Shown here: positions 19,901 to 32,702 of the stretch, piece after piece
How the letters are laid out: the number at the start of each line of letters is the position of its first letter
Position numbering within the stretch: the stretch's first letter is position 1
Source of the DNA: Nematostella vectensis
Lineage: Eukaryota; Cnidaria; Anthozoa; Actiniaria; Edwardsiidae
Assembly (NCBI RefSeq): GCF_932526225.1
Contig: NC_064035.1
Coordinates: forward strand, 6,943,501 to 7,007,500
Length of the DNA stretch: 64,000 bases
Reading direction: 5' to 3'
Position numbers and translations under genes: made by a program
The notes under the pieces: generated by a model
What the model was told of the DNA's origin: nothing
Databases searched by the model: none
What the model saw: the letters and a program-made list of their open reading frames with translations, nothing else

Positions 19901-22900
19901 GACCTTTGGAGAAATTCGCCGCAGCAAAAATTATTTTCAGAACTTGACCGGGCAAGTAACACGCTTTGCAAAGAGGATACGAAAAATCAAATTTATTTTA
20001 TCGTAATTGGCATCAAAATAAAACATTGGATCTAATTATATGATGGAGATAAAAAAACTCAAGTCGATAACGTTTTTCATAATATCCGTTTTTATTATTA
20101 TTTTTTGGTCATGCGCACAGAGTTGCCCATTTCGAAGGCCAGATCCATTGTGCTAATGCCACCTTTGTTATGTCTTGTAAATGTACAATTCAATTCTAGA
20201 CTCACAAACCCTCATCTGAGCTAACTAGTTGGGTGTGAGAACGTTTCATTGCTGTCGTGGAATGCCCTATACAGTCGGGCTTGCTGTGAAAACGACTCTA
20301 ATTGATTTTGCAGAATCAAATATTTGCCTAATGGAGTAATAATGAGAAAAGCACTAGTGCAAGTAGTGAAATAAGCACGTACGACGACTTGAATGACCTG
20401 GGGTCAACTCCTTTGTCGATTCAACAAGTTCTGATAACGAGACTGGCGCCGTTACTATACTATATCATCTTCCTCACGTTCTCGCTATCACACCTCATCG
20501 TACATCATCTCACTATCATGGCACCGCCTCTTATAACAGAAGGAGAATCTCTAAAAATAATATCGTAAAACTAGAGAAATAGTACTTAACATTTCAGGAG
20601 AAGAATCACTAATTACATGATACTTGTGTCATCTGTCTATTCCATAAGAAGTCGCACCGCTGATGTAACCTTTGGCTCCGGAGCTTGTCGTGACTTTTGC
20701 CTCTAACGCCTGCTAATGTGTTTTGAAAACATTCTAAATATCGTGTTAGATGTAATTACGTCATTCGTAAAGACAATATGACTAGAACATTTCCTTTTTA
20801 TCTTGTGCGAAGCCAAAGTGTTATCGCTCTGAACCTTTACGTCATTCAAAAACGTGTGAGCACATGACGCATGCCCATCAACATAGAAAATAACACTATG
20901 ATCGAGGTAAACAATTTGGCAATATCACTATGATCAAGACAATGTAACTATAACCGAGGTAATATCACTAGGAACAAGGAAATATCACCCTGGCAATATT
21001 TCTATGAACGAGATAATATCACTATGAACGAGGAAATATCGCTATGACCGAGGTAATATTACTATGACCGAGGCAATATCACTATGATCGAGGTAATATC
21101 ACTATGACCGAGGCAATATCAAAAACTAAGGTAAACTATACCGAAGCTAACAAAGTTGCTGCAAGGGATTATAGAAATTTTCTTATAGAAATTTCTTATA
21201 GAAATTTGAATACAATAATAAGGACATGATATTGTTTGATATGTCTATAAAAGCCTATACTGCCTATACGAACTGTTCTTATTAATTATAATATAGAAAG
21301 TATTTTTTTAATAATCTTTAAAGGTTATTCCCGCCCTAGTATCAGTAAAAAGTGCTGTAGAGGGAACTTGAGATTCAAACATCCCCAAGCACGTTTTCTA
21401 AATCTTCCTTATTCCTTATTCTTATTCGCCAGATCGCATTGGGGTGATTAACCCTGCAATGAGGAACAAAGTGTTGGCGTCTATCTACGAGTTGCAGCTG
21501 TTTGGCCCTTCCCTGAAGAACGGGAACGGTTGTCCTCGGATGTCCAATCGCCGCGCCTCAAACAACAAGAGACCGCGGCTTAAACCCGGCATGCAGACCA
21601 ACGGGCAAACTCATCCAGGTAATTCGCTCGGTCATGTCTTCACAAGTCTTAGGTTTTCCGGAAGTAAATATATTTGTGAAAATGTGCGTTTGTGTTTTTT
21701 TTGCAAATATCGGTTGTTTTAGTGATAATAACATTTAGCACTATTTAAATTCATTGCAAACGCTTTTATTTGCCGAACCTCTAAATGCTGAAAACTAAAT
21801 CGTGCTGTCTAAATCAGCCTAAAAATCAAACGCTAGACAAAAAGCTGAATCAAACTAACTTGTTTGCTAAACGCCTACTCATACAATAATCATAACGGGC
21901 GTTTCCATTTGAGGAATTCATACTTTTAACATAGCTTTTAAAACATAGCTATACTTATTTTAAGAAAAGTTTTCTTTCGTGACGTTTTCAGCATGGGTAC
22001 ATGACAATAAGTGATTAATTCCGTTTCACGCTAAGGAATCTTTTTTGAAAAAACAATACGTCATATCGGTCTACTGCTCGCGTACAACAACAAATTGTTT
22101 ATTAAATGAATTTAATCAAATCATTTGTATATGAAAGGCTATGTTTGGTCAGCTCTTAATAGCGGCAAAGGGTAAAAAATACGCATCAATTTCAAGTTGC
22201 CCTTGATTAAACTTTTTCGTACGGTCCTGAGAGGGACATGGTCTTTAAAGGAGTAAGGTGATACAAGATACAACAAGATTGATGTATGTGTCGGCAGCGT
22301 GCAAGGTCTGTTTAAAATATTACAACGTATTTAATTGTCTCATATTGAGTAAACAAACGTTTTTCTATCTAGGACTACTTTTGATCTCTTTTACCTATAA
22401 ACTTGTAGCACGTTGTGTTGTGCTGATATTCTAGAAAGGTGTTTCTAAAGTAGTACGCTTCCTAATCCTATTACTGTGTGAGTAACATGGCTTGCCTCAT
22501 TAGTAGATGTCGGTTAAGTCCTTCCTTATTTCTATCAGATAAATCGAAAGATCAGCCCGGTGATGTGAGGAAGACTCCTCGCAAAAGCAGCGACTCCATA
22601 CCCCACGGCATTCTCAAAGACAAATCAAGGACGAGGACCCCTCAGTCAATCACGCAGACAGCAGAAACGGTATCATTTAAAAGGGTTATGAACACAGGGG
22701 CGGATCTAGCTTTTCGCTGAAGGGGGGGGGGGGGGGGGGGGTGTTGGCTCAGCGACAAAAGAGGGATGAGGGTAATTTTTTTGTAACATATGGCTTTCTG
22801 GAATCCCAAAGGGGGTTTAAACCCCCGTAACCCTCCCCCTAGATCCGCTACTGAAACATGTGTCGTGTGCAATCCAAGGTGTCCTCAGTACGTCACGCGA

Positions 22901-23680
22901 GGCAGGGGGGTTCACGTCCAACTATACAAGCACACCTGTGAAAATACCAACATTGCGAGACATAGTACTTTGGTTTAGTTTTATGTACATTGGAGATATT
23001 TGGATTATGATAAGATGATCAGGCAAATAAATTAAATTAAGTGACTTGATGACTAGCAATTGTTATCTCGTGATCAAAAGCTAGTAAGGACACCTGCTGA
23101 TTACAATTAAAAGGGATCTTTGTCTGGAGAATTGATTAAGAGACTTCCATGACGACAATTCATTTGCCAGTACGCAGACCAAGTGACCGTGAAACATACT
23201 CTCGTAGTTCGATCATGCAAATCACAAACTTCACGAACATAGAATGTGGATGGGTTTAGTGAGCAACGGGGCTGAAATTCGTCAAAAAGATCAATAACTA
23301 AATAAATGTGAGTTGTTATTAAACAACCATATCCACCAAGAATGTGCCTCAAACAAAACAACCCGATAGAATAACCTTAATACATTTTCAACAAGCGTGT
23401 ACACGCAGTGAGCGTGAAGGACTTCACAGCCAAGCAGCCAACTCGCACTGCTTGTCGTGGACCAGAGGCTTCCTAAAAGAACAGCGGTTCGCGTTTTGTT
23501 TTCCAGGGAAGTGTAAAAGTCAATGTTAGGGTGCTTCACAGGGAATACGACAACAAGATCATCGAAATTACAACACAAACTACAAGGTATTCGTCGAATC
23601 ATATCACAACATAATTTCCTTATAGATAGTTCCCTTTCAATCTTTCTGTTAGGAGTAAAAAAAAAAAAACAGGATTTGGG

Positions 23681-23734
<54 letters not shown>

Positions 23735-26700
23735 AGGGACCAAGGTTTTGCAATTACAGCAAGTGTCTTATCTATTATCTCTAACTTGAATTAAAATATT
23801 TTAAAGTCGTCCAATAACTCTCTCTAGACCTCTTAGTGCCGTAAATGGACAAAGTATGGGTAACAATACAAGTCCCTTATATTTATCTTATGTATTGGCA
23901 CAAATACAAGTCCCTTATATTTATCTTATGTATGGGTAACAATACAAGTCCCTTATATTTATCTTATGTAATATTGGCAAAAATACAAGTCCCTTATATT
24001 TATCTTATGTATGGGTAACAATACAAGTGTAACAATACAAGTCCCTTATATTTATCTTATGTATGGGTAACAATACAAGTCCCTTATATTTATCTTATGT
24101 ATGGGTAACAATACAAGTCCCTTATATTTATCTTATGTATAGGTAACAATACAAGTCCCTTATATTTATCTTATGTATGGGTAACAATACAAGTCCCTTA
24201 TATTTATCTTATGTATAGGTAACAATACAAGTCCCTTATATTTATCTTATGTAATATTGGCACAAATACAAGTCCCTTATATTTATGTTATGTATTGGTA
24301 ACAATACAAGTCCCTGATATTTATCTTATGTAATATTGGCACAAATACAAGTCCCTTATATTTATCTTATGTATTGACACAATTACAAGTCCCTTTTATT
24401 TATCTTATGTATTGGCACAATTACAAGTCCGTTTTATTTATCTTATGTATTGGCACAATTACAAGTCCCTTTTATTTATCTTATGTATTGGCACAAATAC
24501 AAGTCCCTTTTATTTATCTCATGTATTGGCACAAATACAAGTCCTTTATATTTATCTTGTGTATTGGCACAAATACAAGTCCCTTTTATTTATCTTATGT
24601 ATTGGCACAAATACAAGTCCCTTATATTTATCTTATGTATTGGCACAAATACAAGTCCCTTTTATTTATCTTATGTATTGGCACAATTACAAGTCCCTTT
24701 TATTTATCTTATGTATTGGCACAATTACAAGGCCCTTTTATTTATCTTATGTATTGGCACAAATACAAGTCCCTTTTATTTATCTTATGTATTGGCACAA
24801 ATACAAGTCCCTTATATTTATCTTATGTATTGGCACAAATACAAGTACAAATACAATTTATTTTCAGTGAGCAGCTTATCTCCGAGGTACTTGAGGTCTG
24901 TGACGCCTTCACGAAGGACCCGAATGTTTACTACATTGCTATGGAGACTGGGATAAAACAAAAAGGTAAACTTTCAAATGCAGGAACCGCTATCTTGGGC
25001 TAATATGCATGGACGCGATGGGCTTGCCAACACGTGAAGATGTGCACGTTCATAGTTAGGATGCACATCAACGCGCAATGCATTGCGGTCTATAAATCTT
25101 CTTCTCAATATGTCTTATAACAGTCAGCGGTTTCTATTTGGAAAGAGTTGGAAACTTGACGAATTCGAATGATATAATAGAATATGAGGAAATAACTTGG
25201 TCTATCAGGTAAATGTTTTAAAGTGGGGTCATGCTTCTTCTTAGGCCTCCCAGCAAGCATTAAACGCTAAGTAGATAAACCAAAGACGAAGCTTGGTGGA
25301 GCTATAATCTGCTATAACCAGCCCGTTAATTAAAACAAAAAATTAAATAATGGACTTGTACAGAAGATACATGACAGAACCCATTACACCAGAGAGCAAC
25401 GAAAAACATTTCTGGCGCTAAAATTTATTTTGTTGATGTTATTTTGCCTTCGGAAAACGCACGAGTTTTCCGAAGGCAAAAACACCACATGATATCTTAG
25501 TGCACCTATCAATTAGTCGCTTATTAATTTTATGATGGCCTGGAGGTACGTGGATTGTTATGTAGAAACTCTTAATTTTGTTTAATAAAAAATGGTGAGC
25601 CCCATGAACATCCATTTCAGATTCCGGCCTACCCATTTCGCAGATAATTGTATTGGACAATGATAATCATCCACTGGAGCTACAATCTTGTCAACCACAA
25701 GGCGAGACAAGGTGAGATCTGCACTGATCTCTTATGCATAGCTGCACCTACACTTTACACTGTTTACATATAGAGCCTACAAAATTACGTAATTATGTTA
25801 GAGTGGCAAGACCCTTAATCCCTGGTTGTACACGCACTCCCTCAAGAAAGGATGGTGATAGTTTTTCTCCCTAACCAGGGCCCAGTGTTTGGGTTTATTC
25901 TCAACATTTACGCTAGTTACTCACAGTAACTCAAGATGACGAAACTTGTCATCTTGTAGCAGTGCCATCAAGGAGCATACATACCTCTCGCTTGTGCGGC
26001 CCCTAACGGAATTTGCAACAACCGCATGGTCCCCCTACACATCTAAGGGAGTTAACACCATCGAATCAATCCAACGCCGCGCTGCCCGCTCCATAAAGCA
26101 TGATTACAATCAGAACAGCAGCATCAGCAAAATTATCGCAAACCTCGTATGGGAGTCCTTAAAAGAATATTCACCAACTTATGAATTTTCAATTTCCTGT
26201 AGAGATCACACCTGACTCCTTAAACAGGGGACACAATCTTAAATAAAGGCATCGACCTAGCAGAGTAAACGCTTACAAATCTTCATTCATTTTCACCCAA
26301 AGTATCCCTATGTGGAATAATCTACCAGACATAGTAGTCAAGGCTAAAGGTCATACAGCCCTTAAGACAGGCCTTTAGCTGGTCACTCCATTGCAACATT
26401 AGCCTCAGCTAAATGCAATTATACCATTTAAAGATTAAATTCTGTACCTCATTAAGATATGTTCATTTTTAGCTTCCACCTCAAGATGAGGAGCGGTGGG
26501 CTAGTGAGAGTGCGAGCAAGTGTTCTCACACCAGGGGTGAGTGACATCTTCTGAGTGGGATGGGAGTCTGGGCGCCGGATCCTAGTCATAACAACATAGA
26601 TTATTTGATCTTCATTCAAAGTCATTGTATCAGAATTGTATCAGTTGTAATCAACTCATTTCCGTTTGTTGTGAGTAGCCTCGAGAAGCGGCATTATAAC

Positions 26701-29700
26701 GCATCCCAAATCAAAACAAAAACTTTTACTGTAGATATATGACCTTTGCTTTGGACATCCATGGGTAATTCGTCTGCAGTTTAAGTCAATGTCAAGAAAC
26801 AACGCTTAGTTCAGGAATAGACAATGCTTCCCAGCTCAAAAGGATCTGATCATTTAGAAGACCGAACCAGACTGTGTTTTATTGTCATCCAGGCCTCGCA
26901 CAAGACGGTGTACATAGCACGAAACACGACAGCGCGACAGCTGATCAAACTTCTAATCAAGACGAGCAACAGCGATGAGTCACCGGACAACTTCCTCCTT
27001 CGCGAGAGTTCGGCTAACCTTGAAGGTATGCAGCTTGTTTGCACTTTTTCTACCAAGTTTGTTTAGCTCTATCCTTCTTACCAAACAAGGGTGCGTACAC
27101 AGAAAATTGGGTGTGCAGTCGGGTGCAAAATATTAACACAACTACTAAAAGTTTAAGCAAGGACAACAGCGACAGGACATTGATATCGAAAAAAGTGTGT
27201 TTACGCTTGGCGTTCAATTTTAAACTAGTTACAATGGAATAAGAATGACATAAGTATCAGGAACAGATAAAAATAAACTATAAACATTATTTCTACAGTA
27301 GCGAACATAGTTCGAGGACTTTACAGGGCAACCGTCCGCGTCCTAAGATCGTGTGTGTGGTATCATACATAACGCATTTCCAAGTGCTTCTATTGAATTC
27401 TGAATCAAATTCCATTGTTTTCTGCCTCGTCGTCCACGTTGCCGTCGTCATTACTTAAGGTCCCTAAATCAATTGTGGACATCTTCCTTTTCCATCAACA
27501 TTATTCTGCCAACTAAAACAGGATAGTTATACATAAACCAGCGCCAATGAATGTGAAAAGGCAAAAGATAGCTCACAGATCAACTAACTGAAAACCACCA
27601 ATAGTGCTCTCCTTGTTGTGCTGATTGAGTCTGATTCCACCATTTTCAGTGGATCGCATCATTGACGAGAGTGAATACCCGCTCCAGATACAAAGTCGCT
27701 GGGAGCCTGAGGATGACATCTCATTCTTCCTGACACGAAAACTACCTAATGTAAGTACTTAACTTTCACAAGGTACACATAGCTGGGAACGTTAAACATT
27801 ACAAAAACCGTGAATTTGTCTGTGTTGGTGTAGTCTCAACTCGCATAGATGTCATAGCACAAAACAAAATGCATCGATATACAATAAGAAAAAAAAATCA
27901 TACAAACTGATTCAGATTTTAGAGATCAACGGTCCATACCAATGTCATTGAGGCCCTCAGCTGTTTGCCCCTAAGGAAAAAATTCAGTTAGCGTAATTAA
28001 ATAGGTGGTTCTAATAAGCCTACGGAACCACCCCTGGATTCGCAACCTCATTCATATCTTCTTTTCCAGGTTTCCAAGAGCCGAGAAGTAGAGGCAACTC
28101 CAGCATCGGAAGTACAAAAGAAGGATATGGACAAGCGGCACCAGATCACAGACTTGCTACAGGACTACGTTACTCGTATGCGTCATGGAAAGGTCAGCGA
28201 GAAGGGGAAGGACACAGAGGAGGCGAGCCCGGCGAACGAGAGGCGAACTACTCAGGGTTCTATCGACAGCGGGTACGGGAGAAGTGACACGGAGCAAGTC
28301 GGAGAAATGGAGCGTATTGAAGAGACCTGTGATCCATTCCACGATGACATGGACCCAGAGAAGAAGCGCAAGATGATCGACAGACTACGAAAACGAAGGA
28401 CATCTTTGGACGCTCTGGACCTGCATAACGTCCCTAGTGAGAAGCCTTCAGAGGCACGCGAACGAAAGGTTTCGCAGATTGAACGATTCCGACACAAGTT
28501 CTTTGAATACAAGAAGTCGGAGATCGATGCACTGGATCTGCACGATGACGATAAACCAAGAGGGGTTACCCGCGCAAAGCCACAACGGAGAGTCTCTCAG
28601 ATTGATCGGTTCAGAAATAAGTTCATGGAGTATTACCATGTAAAGGGTGACGATCCGCAACGGCGTTTTTCTCATGCCGTGGATTATTCCTCTAAACACG
28701 AGAAACATGGGTTAGGAGAGTTTCGATCAACAAGCGATCCGGATATTCCGAAGACTGAACGTCATCTCAGCGGTTGCCCGATAGAGACATTATCTAGAAA
28801 GTCATCTTCCAGTGAGTTAAGCGACCACGAAATGCGGTATCTGTTTGCGCCAAAATCGAACGGTGTTCACAGTAACATGAGCGTTAGCATGTTTAAACTT
28901 GTGGAGAATAAAAAACTGATAGCCGTGACTTTAAGCCGAGAACACGGTGACGAGTTAGGACTGGAGCTCGCACAGGTAACACAGACAGGCAACCAGATCG
29001 ACAATTTATCAGATGAAGAAGTTGTGTATGTTTTACACACGGGAGATGGTAACAACTCTGTCCTTACAAGCCCAACAGATTTCAACCGAAGCAACGAGTT
29101 TATCCCGATATCAGGGTCTAATAACGTAAAGGATGGCAATGCAACTGGGAGTGCCAACCACGAGGATCTGCCCTGCGCTAGCGATGAATTTCCCAGTAAC
29201 GTGAGGTCGAGGCGAAAGATGGGGATACCACATGTGACGATTACGGAGACGAGTGAAGAAACAGCGTCCTCGATTGCGCAGCCTGAAGAAGTCTTACTGC
29301 AACCACCATCGCCGGCATCAAGCCACTCTTCTTCCGTACTGGAGTCCATGAGGCGGAGGGGAAGCCCGGCACCGAGTCCTGGCGTACGTATTGTGGGCAT
29401 CACACAGGGCAGCGTGGCGGCCGAGGCGGGGATAATACAGACAGATGATCTTATAGTCGAGGTAAGATGGAATGCAATTTTATTCTAATGATTGAAAAGG
29501 CACAGTTCATGGATCTTCCGAGCCCCTCGTATTTAGGAACATGTCATGTGCATCGCATCCAAATATTGTCCAAAGAAGCACCCAACATCAGCAACACTGG
29601 CTGTTTTTAAACGCGGTCGTAGCGGTGATGGGTTCAGTATTTGAGTATTGTAGTAAAGCAAGCCCCAGACACAATGTCTAATAACAGTGTCATTTGTCAT

Positions 29701-30199
29701 CAGGTTAATGGAAGAAACGTGCTAGACTCTACACTGGATGGCGTAATAGCCTCTCTTCAAGAACATGACATTGTCTACCTTGTGTTAGCACGTGACACGG
29801 CAGACGACCTATCACGCGACAGCACACCACGTGACAACACATCAATCGTCAAGCAGACTGCGGGCCATGAGAACACAGTGGATGTCGAGGTAGAAAAAAA
29901 TAGCTGTTTTAAGCATTTTAAAACTGTGAGTCTATACTTAAGCCAAAGCATCTTGCAAAGTTTCTAAATCATAGTTACGCTTTTGGTATTCATAGGAAAA
30001 CGTGCCGCGATCTTACTTCGCTGAGCTCCAGGCCCTTACGTCGCAGGTCAGGGACCTGGTTACCAAGGTATCGGAGATGCAGGAAGCGTTAGGGCAGAAG
30101 GACAAGACCATCTCGACGCTCAAAAAAGCGCTCGTCAAGAAGAAACTCAAGATCAGCTCTAAAGACAAACTGGTCGAGGGAAAGCAGATTCTAGTTTAG
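16912..30199 (+). CDS. SAM-RA-RA-PDZ-coiled-coil protein, 12 exons
   Basis: Exons: 16912-17050, 17513-17563, 21433-21618, 22539-22669, 23507-23586, 24868-24965, 25621-25711, 26835-27025, 27650-27750, 28070-29461, 29704-29889, 29996-30199; all phases agree, giving 949 codons plus TAG. Domains: SAM (about 20-85; HWTERDVYWWL, DHHIDGKKLY, INPAMRNKVLASI); RA1 (about 170-258; VKVNVRVLHREYDNKIIEIT to LDNDNHPLELQ); RA2 (about 267-356; FIVIQASHKTVYIARNTTA, NFLLRE, IDESEYPLQIQSRW); a long basic exon with duplicated SQIxRFRxKFxEY motifs; a PDZ domain starting KKLIAVTLSREHGDELGLEL (about 637) and resuming GVRIVGITQGSVAAEAGI (about 794-857) after an insert of about 130 residues; a C-terminal coiled coil (AELQALTSQVRDLVTKVSE). 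RA domains bind Ras/Rap-type GTPases, so a cortical scaffold is likely. The architecture recalls afadin and Radil, but neither has this domain set. The first ATG is chosen; ATG codon 10 is an alternative. Confidence 0.82.
17309..17361. repeat. Short palindromic element
   Basis: Inverted arms GTAGCCTGCGTAGCGG and CCGCTAGGCAGGCTAC enclose a G-rich loop of about 20 bp. Located in intron 1 of the SAM-RA-PDZ gene. It looks like a minimal MITE or a MITE end pair. Confidence 0.65.
18410..18580. mobile_element. Foldback (hairpin) MITE
   Basis: Two arms of about 75-80 bp are near-perfect inverted copies with almost no loop. Left: TCTCATCCTCGAGGACCCAG then GATCGGGCACACAGGGAGCG and AGAAACAGGCTGAA. Right arm is the complement of TCTCATCCTCGGGGACCCAG then GATCGGGCACACAGGGAGCG. 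It lies in the large second intron of the SAM-RA-PDZ gene. Confidence 0.85.
20885..21122. repeat. Minisatellite, about 20-bp unit
   Basis: Imperfect repeats of the type ATGACCGAGGTAATATCACT. Units vary in GAACGAGG, GATCGAGG and GACCGAGG. Intronic. Confidence 0.85.
22695..22853. mobile_element. MITE with CAGGGGCGGATCTAG terminus
   Basis: Left end CAGGGGCGGATCTAG; right end is the complement of CAGTAGCGGATCTAG. Inside are a run of G (about 22720-22741) and GGGGGTTTAAACCCCC. The ends recall hAT-type MITEs, but I find no convincing 8-bp target duplication. It begins about 25 bp after the donor of exon 22539-22669. Confidence 0.6.
23683..23731. repeat. (TA)n microsatellite
   Basis: About 24 consecutive TA/AT dinucleotides in an intron splitting the RA1 domain. 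Confidence 0.97.
23862..24862. repeat. Minisatellite, 38-bp unit, about 26 copies
   Basis: Consensus unit GCACAAATACAAGTCCCTTA followed by TATTTATCTTATGTATTG. Early copies have GGTAACAATACAAG variants; later copies have GGCACAA(A/T)TACAAG. The unit lacks stop codons in all three forward frames, so three overlapping ORFs of 150-209 codons appear; none is a gene. The array stops within about 15 bp of the acceptor of exon 24868-24965, whose polypyrimidine tract it abuts. Confidence 0.95.
25925..26400 (+). mobile_element. Non-LTR retrotransposon (LINE) 3' fragment
   Basis: The frame 25946-26215 reads YLSLVRPLTEFATTAWSPYT, then IESIQRRAARSIKHDY, the classic C-terminal region after the reverse transcriptase fingers and palm in CR1/jockey-type LINEs. 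After a frameshift, IPMWNNLPDIVVKAK near 26305-26350 matches the WNxLP segment near the end of such ORFs. It is 5'-truncated and decayed, and lies in the intron between the two RA-coding regions. Confidence 0.82.
27110..27480. mobile_element. MITE copy 1 (GGACCTTAAG..GACGACGGCAAC type)
   Basis: Shares with 44478-44833 the internal TACAGTAGCGAAC(A/G)TAGTT, GCGTCCT and a right end GTCCACGTTGC followed by GGTCCCTAAAT or AAGTCTCTAAT. Inverted partners of GACAACG near the left end suggest terminal inverted repeats. Intronic. Confidence 0.55.
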
Positions 30200-31727
30200 C
30201 TGTAGATCCGTTAAGTTTTTGTACTTTCTTTCATTAGCAGCTTGGACGTAGTGGTAAACGGTGCGCTCTTCATTCAAGACAAGATTTGTAAATAGACTAA
30301 ATAGGTTAGTTATGAACGTCTATGTGAATCAAAGTACAGCCATGTAGCACGTCTGTTAAGCGGCCACCCTCGGGACCGAGTAAACGCCAAGTAACCGCCT
30401 AATGTAAGCTGTAAATAGAGGTATTCAACTACAGTATTTTAGGTAGCGAAAAGCAATATTTTTAATTTTGAAAAGTGGCTAAATAGGAGTTGACCGCTTA
30501 ATGAATATTACACCAATTTTATATAATAAAATCATTAACAGATTTATCACTCTTAATGATACAAGTAAGTTCATATGAGTTCATATCAGTTCATATAGTT
30601 CCATTTACAAAATATTATACACTATGTAAATATACGAAAAGTATAAAAAGATATACATAATAAAAAGATAATACATAATACATAGATAATAGACCTAAGG
30701 TGATACCATAAACTCATCACGTCCTGTTAATAAATAAATATTATACTCCTGGTTCGGCTCTTTATGGTCCAAATTCTCAATCTTATACTCTTTGTACGAA
30801 AATACAACGGGAATAAAATAAGTTTTTTTTTCTAAAACTCTATTATTTACAGCTGTACCGTATATACAATTGTGTTCCTTGTTTTTTGACAGCCTCACGA
30901 CGGACGATCTCATTCCAGGATCTTAACTCTTCTATGAAACAACAGTTTAATCCCCTAGGGCCCTCTCAAATTTCGACGTTACTCAAGCCAGTTATAAAGC
31001 AAAGGAATCAAGACAGAGAAAGTGGTAAGACGTGCAAGCTTACAAGCGTTTGATAATCAAACAGCGAGAAGACCGAGGAGGAAGAAAAGGAACCGTTCCG
31101 TTCAATTCATTTCATTTCCGCGTATGTCTTCGCGCTGATTTCTACTGTCTCTCCTTCCAGTCAGTATTTTCGACGCGAGGATCATATCCATTGTTCTAAG
31201 GTCCCTGACGTCCTCGACGTGGGGATCATATCTATATTGTTCCTGTTTCCCTGACCCCCTGACTCCCGATGGCATCATATTATCTTAGTTCTTATGGGAT
31301 CACATCTGTTGTTGATGGCCTCTGATACCATGCCTCTCAACACGGGGATCATATTTGTTGTTCCTATTTCCCTGACTCCCTATGGAAACATATCATAGTT
31401 GTTTTTATAAGGGGGCATATATTTTGCTCCTATTTCTCTGATGCCCTAGTTCGTTGTGGGGTCATATCTGGTCCCTGATGCCCTGCCCCTCAACGCGAGG
31501 ATCTGTTGTACCTAGTCCCATCCAGCAGCGATCGGACAATGGAACGCATGCGCGATAGAGATATCAGGGTTTGTCTAAGGCCTTCATGACCAGCTCCCAC
31601 GCGGGTACATAAACAGACCGGAGAACCTAGCTAGCAGGCTAGCAGGTTCGTGGGGGGCCAATTGGACACTTGACGTGCGCTTGTATAATGGGTGCAGGTG
31701 ATATAAGTTCACTTGATGCAAATAATC
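30200..31727. other. Intergenic: convergent 3' ends of the SAM-RA-PDZ gene and CWC25
   Basis: 3' untranslated sequence of the + strand gene with AATAAA near 30526. A pogo-type MITE remnant lies at about 30352-30442 (TTAAGCGGCCACCCTCGGGACC, then GAGGTATTCAACTACAGTA). A degenerate minisatellite lies at 31130-31510. No gene is seen. Confidence 0.5.
31130..31510. repeat. Degenerate minisatellite
   Basis: Recurring GGGGATCATATCT, TTGTTCCTATTTCCCTGAC and GATGCCCT modules of roughly 50-80 bp, too diverged for an exact period. Confidence 0.55.
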
Positions 31728-32669
31728 TCACTTCTTGAGGAAGGTGTCAAGAGCGTGAGCTGTACGCTGAACGGAGTTGATATTTCTTTTGATTCTGTCG
31801 GAGACTGAAGCGGTAGACTGGGACGAGAAAGACTGAACTTTCATGGAACTAGAAAAGACACAAAAACATTTTTGCGTTTGAAAATTTGATGTGAATTGTG
31901 CAATCGCGTTTATTTCTTCCAAAATCCAAACTCAAAAGAAGAACAGACAGAAAACAGGCCCGCACCCCCCCCCCCCCCCCCCATAACGACCGCAGGTCCA
32001 CTTCTCAATAGACATGCTATTCGTAGACAAAACTATAAAGCATAAGCTAGATCAGTCTGATATGTAGCCAAATGCGACAATAAACATCCCGTGGAGATAC
32101 TTCAAAGGCATTAAAAAATCGTTTTTGTTTTTTCAAGGGTGTTCAGATTTTTATCAGAAAGCCCCCTCCCCCCAGAATAATAAGGTCCACTTTTTCGGAT
32201 TACGCACCCCCCCAAGAAAAATCCTGGGTACGGGCCTGGAAAAAATTGTTCATCGACTGTCAATAACATACTAAAGCATACTAAATGACATACTAAATGA
32301 ATCAAGTCGATTATTTCATCTTCATTTGCATATGGCCCATGGATAATACGACGTTTGAACTCACGAATTAACAATAACACTGACCTCAAAAAGTCTGCAC
32401 TTTTCTTAGAATTCTTCCCCTCTGCCTCGGCCTCTTTCTTTGCTTCTTCCTATTGATAAAAGAGACAGACTTTTAGGCCAAACTCCCACTGTATTATGCA
32501 TTTCTAGGAATCACGGTATGATGATATGACTCATTCAATAGCCTAAATGTAACTCGCACCTTGTACTTGGTCACGTTCTCCACCCTCTGTTCGTTTCGCC
32601 ACTGGGCGTTTGATAGCATCTCTTGTCGACGTCTTTCAAGCTCTTCAGGATCCATTTTTCTTCAAAAAG

Positions 32670-32702
<33 letters not shown>

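Larger units (their letters stand above)
17564..21432. other. Large intron of the SAM-RA-PDZ gene
   Basis: Separates the two halves of the SAM domain. It holds the foldback MITE at 18410-18580 and the minisatellite at 20885-21122. A 120-codon ORF at 19057-19419 shows no recognisable family. Confidence 0.6.

Noticed and set aside
24374-25003. Three overlapping ORFs of 152-209 codons on the + strand
   Set aside because: They translate the 38-bp minisatellite in three frames; only the last part (24868-24965) is a real exon.
28157-29403. Minus-strand ORFs up to 178 codons
   Set aside because: Antisense to the long exon of the SAM-RA-PDZ gene, which has clear domain and phase support.
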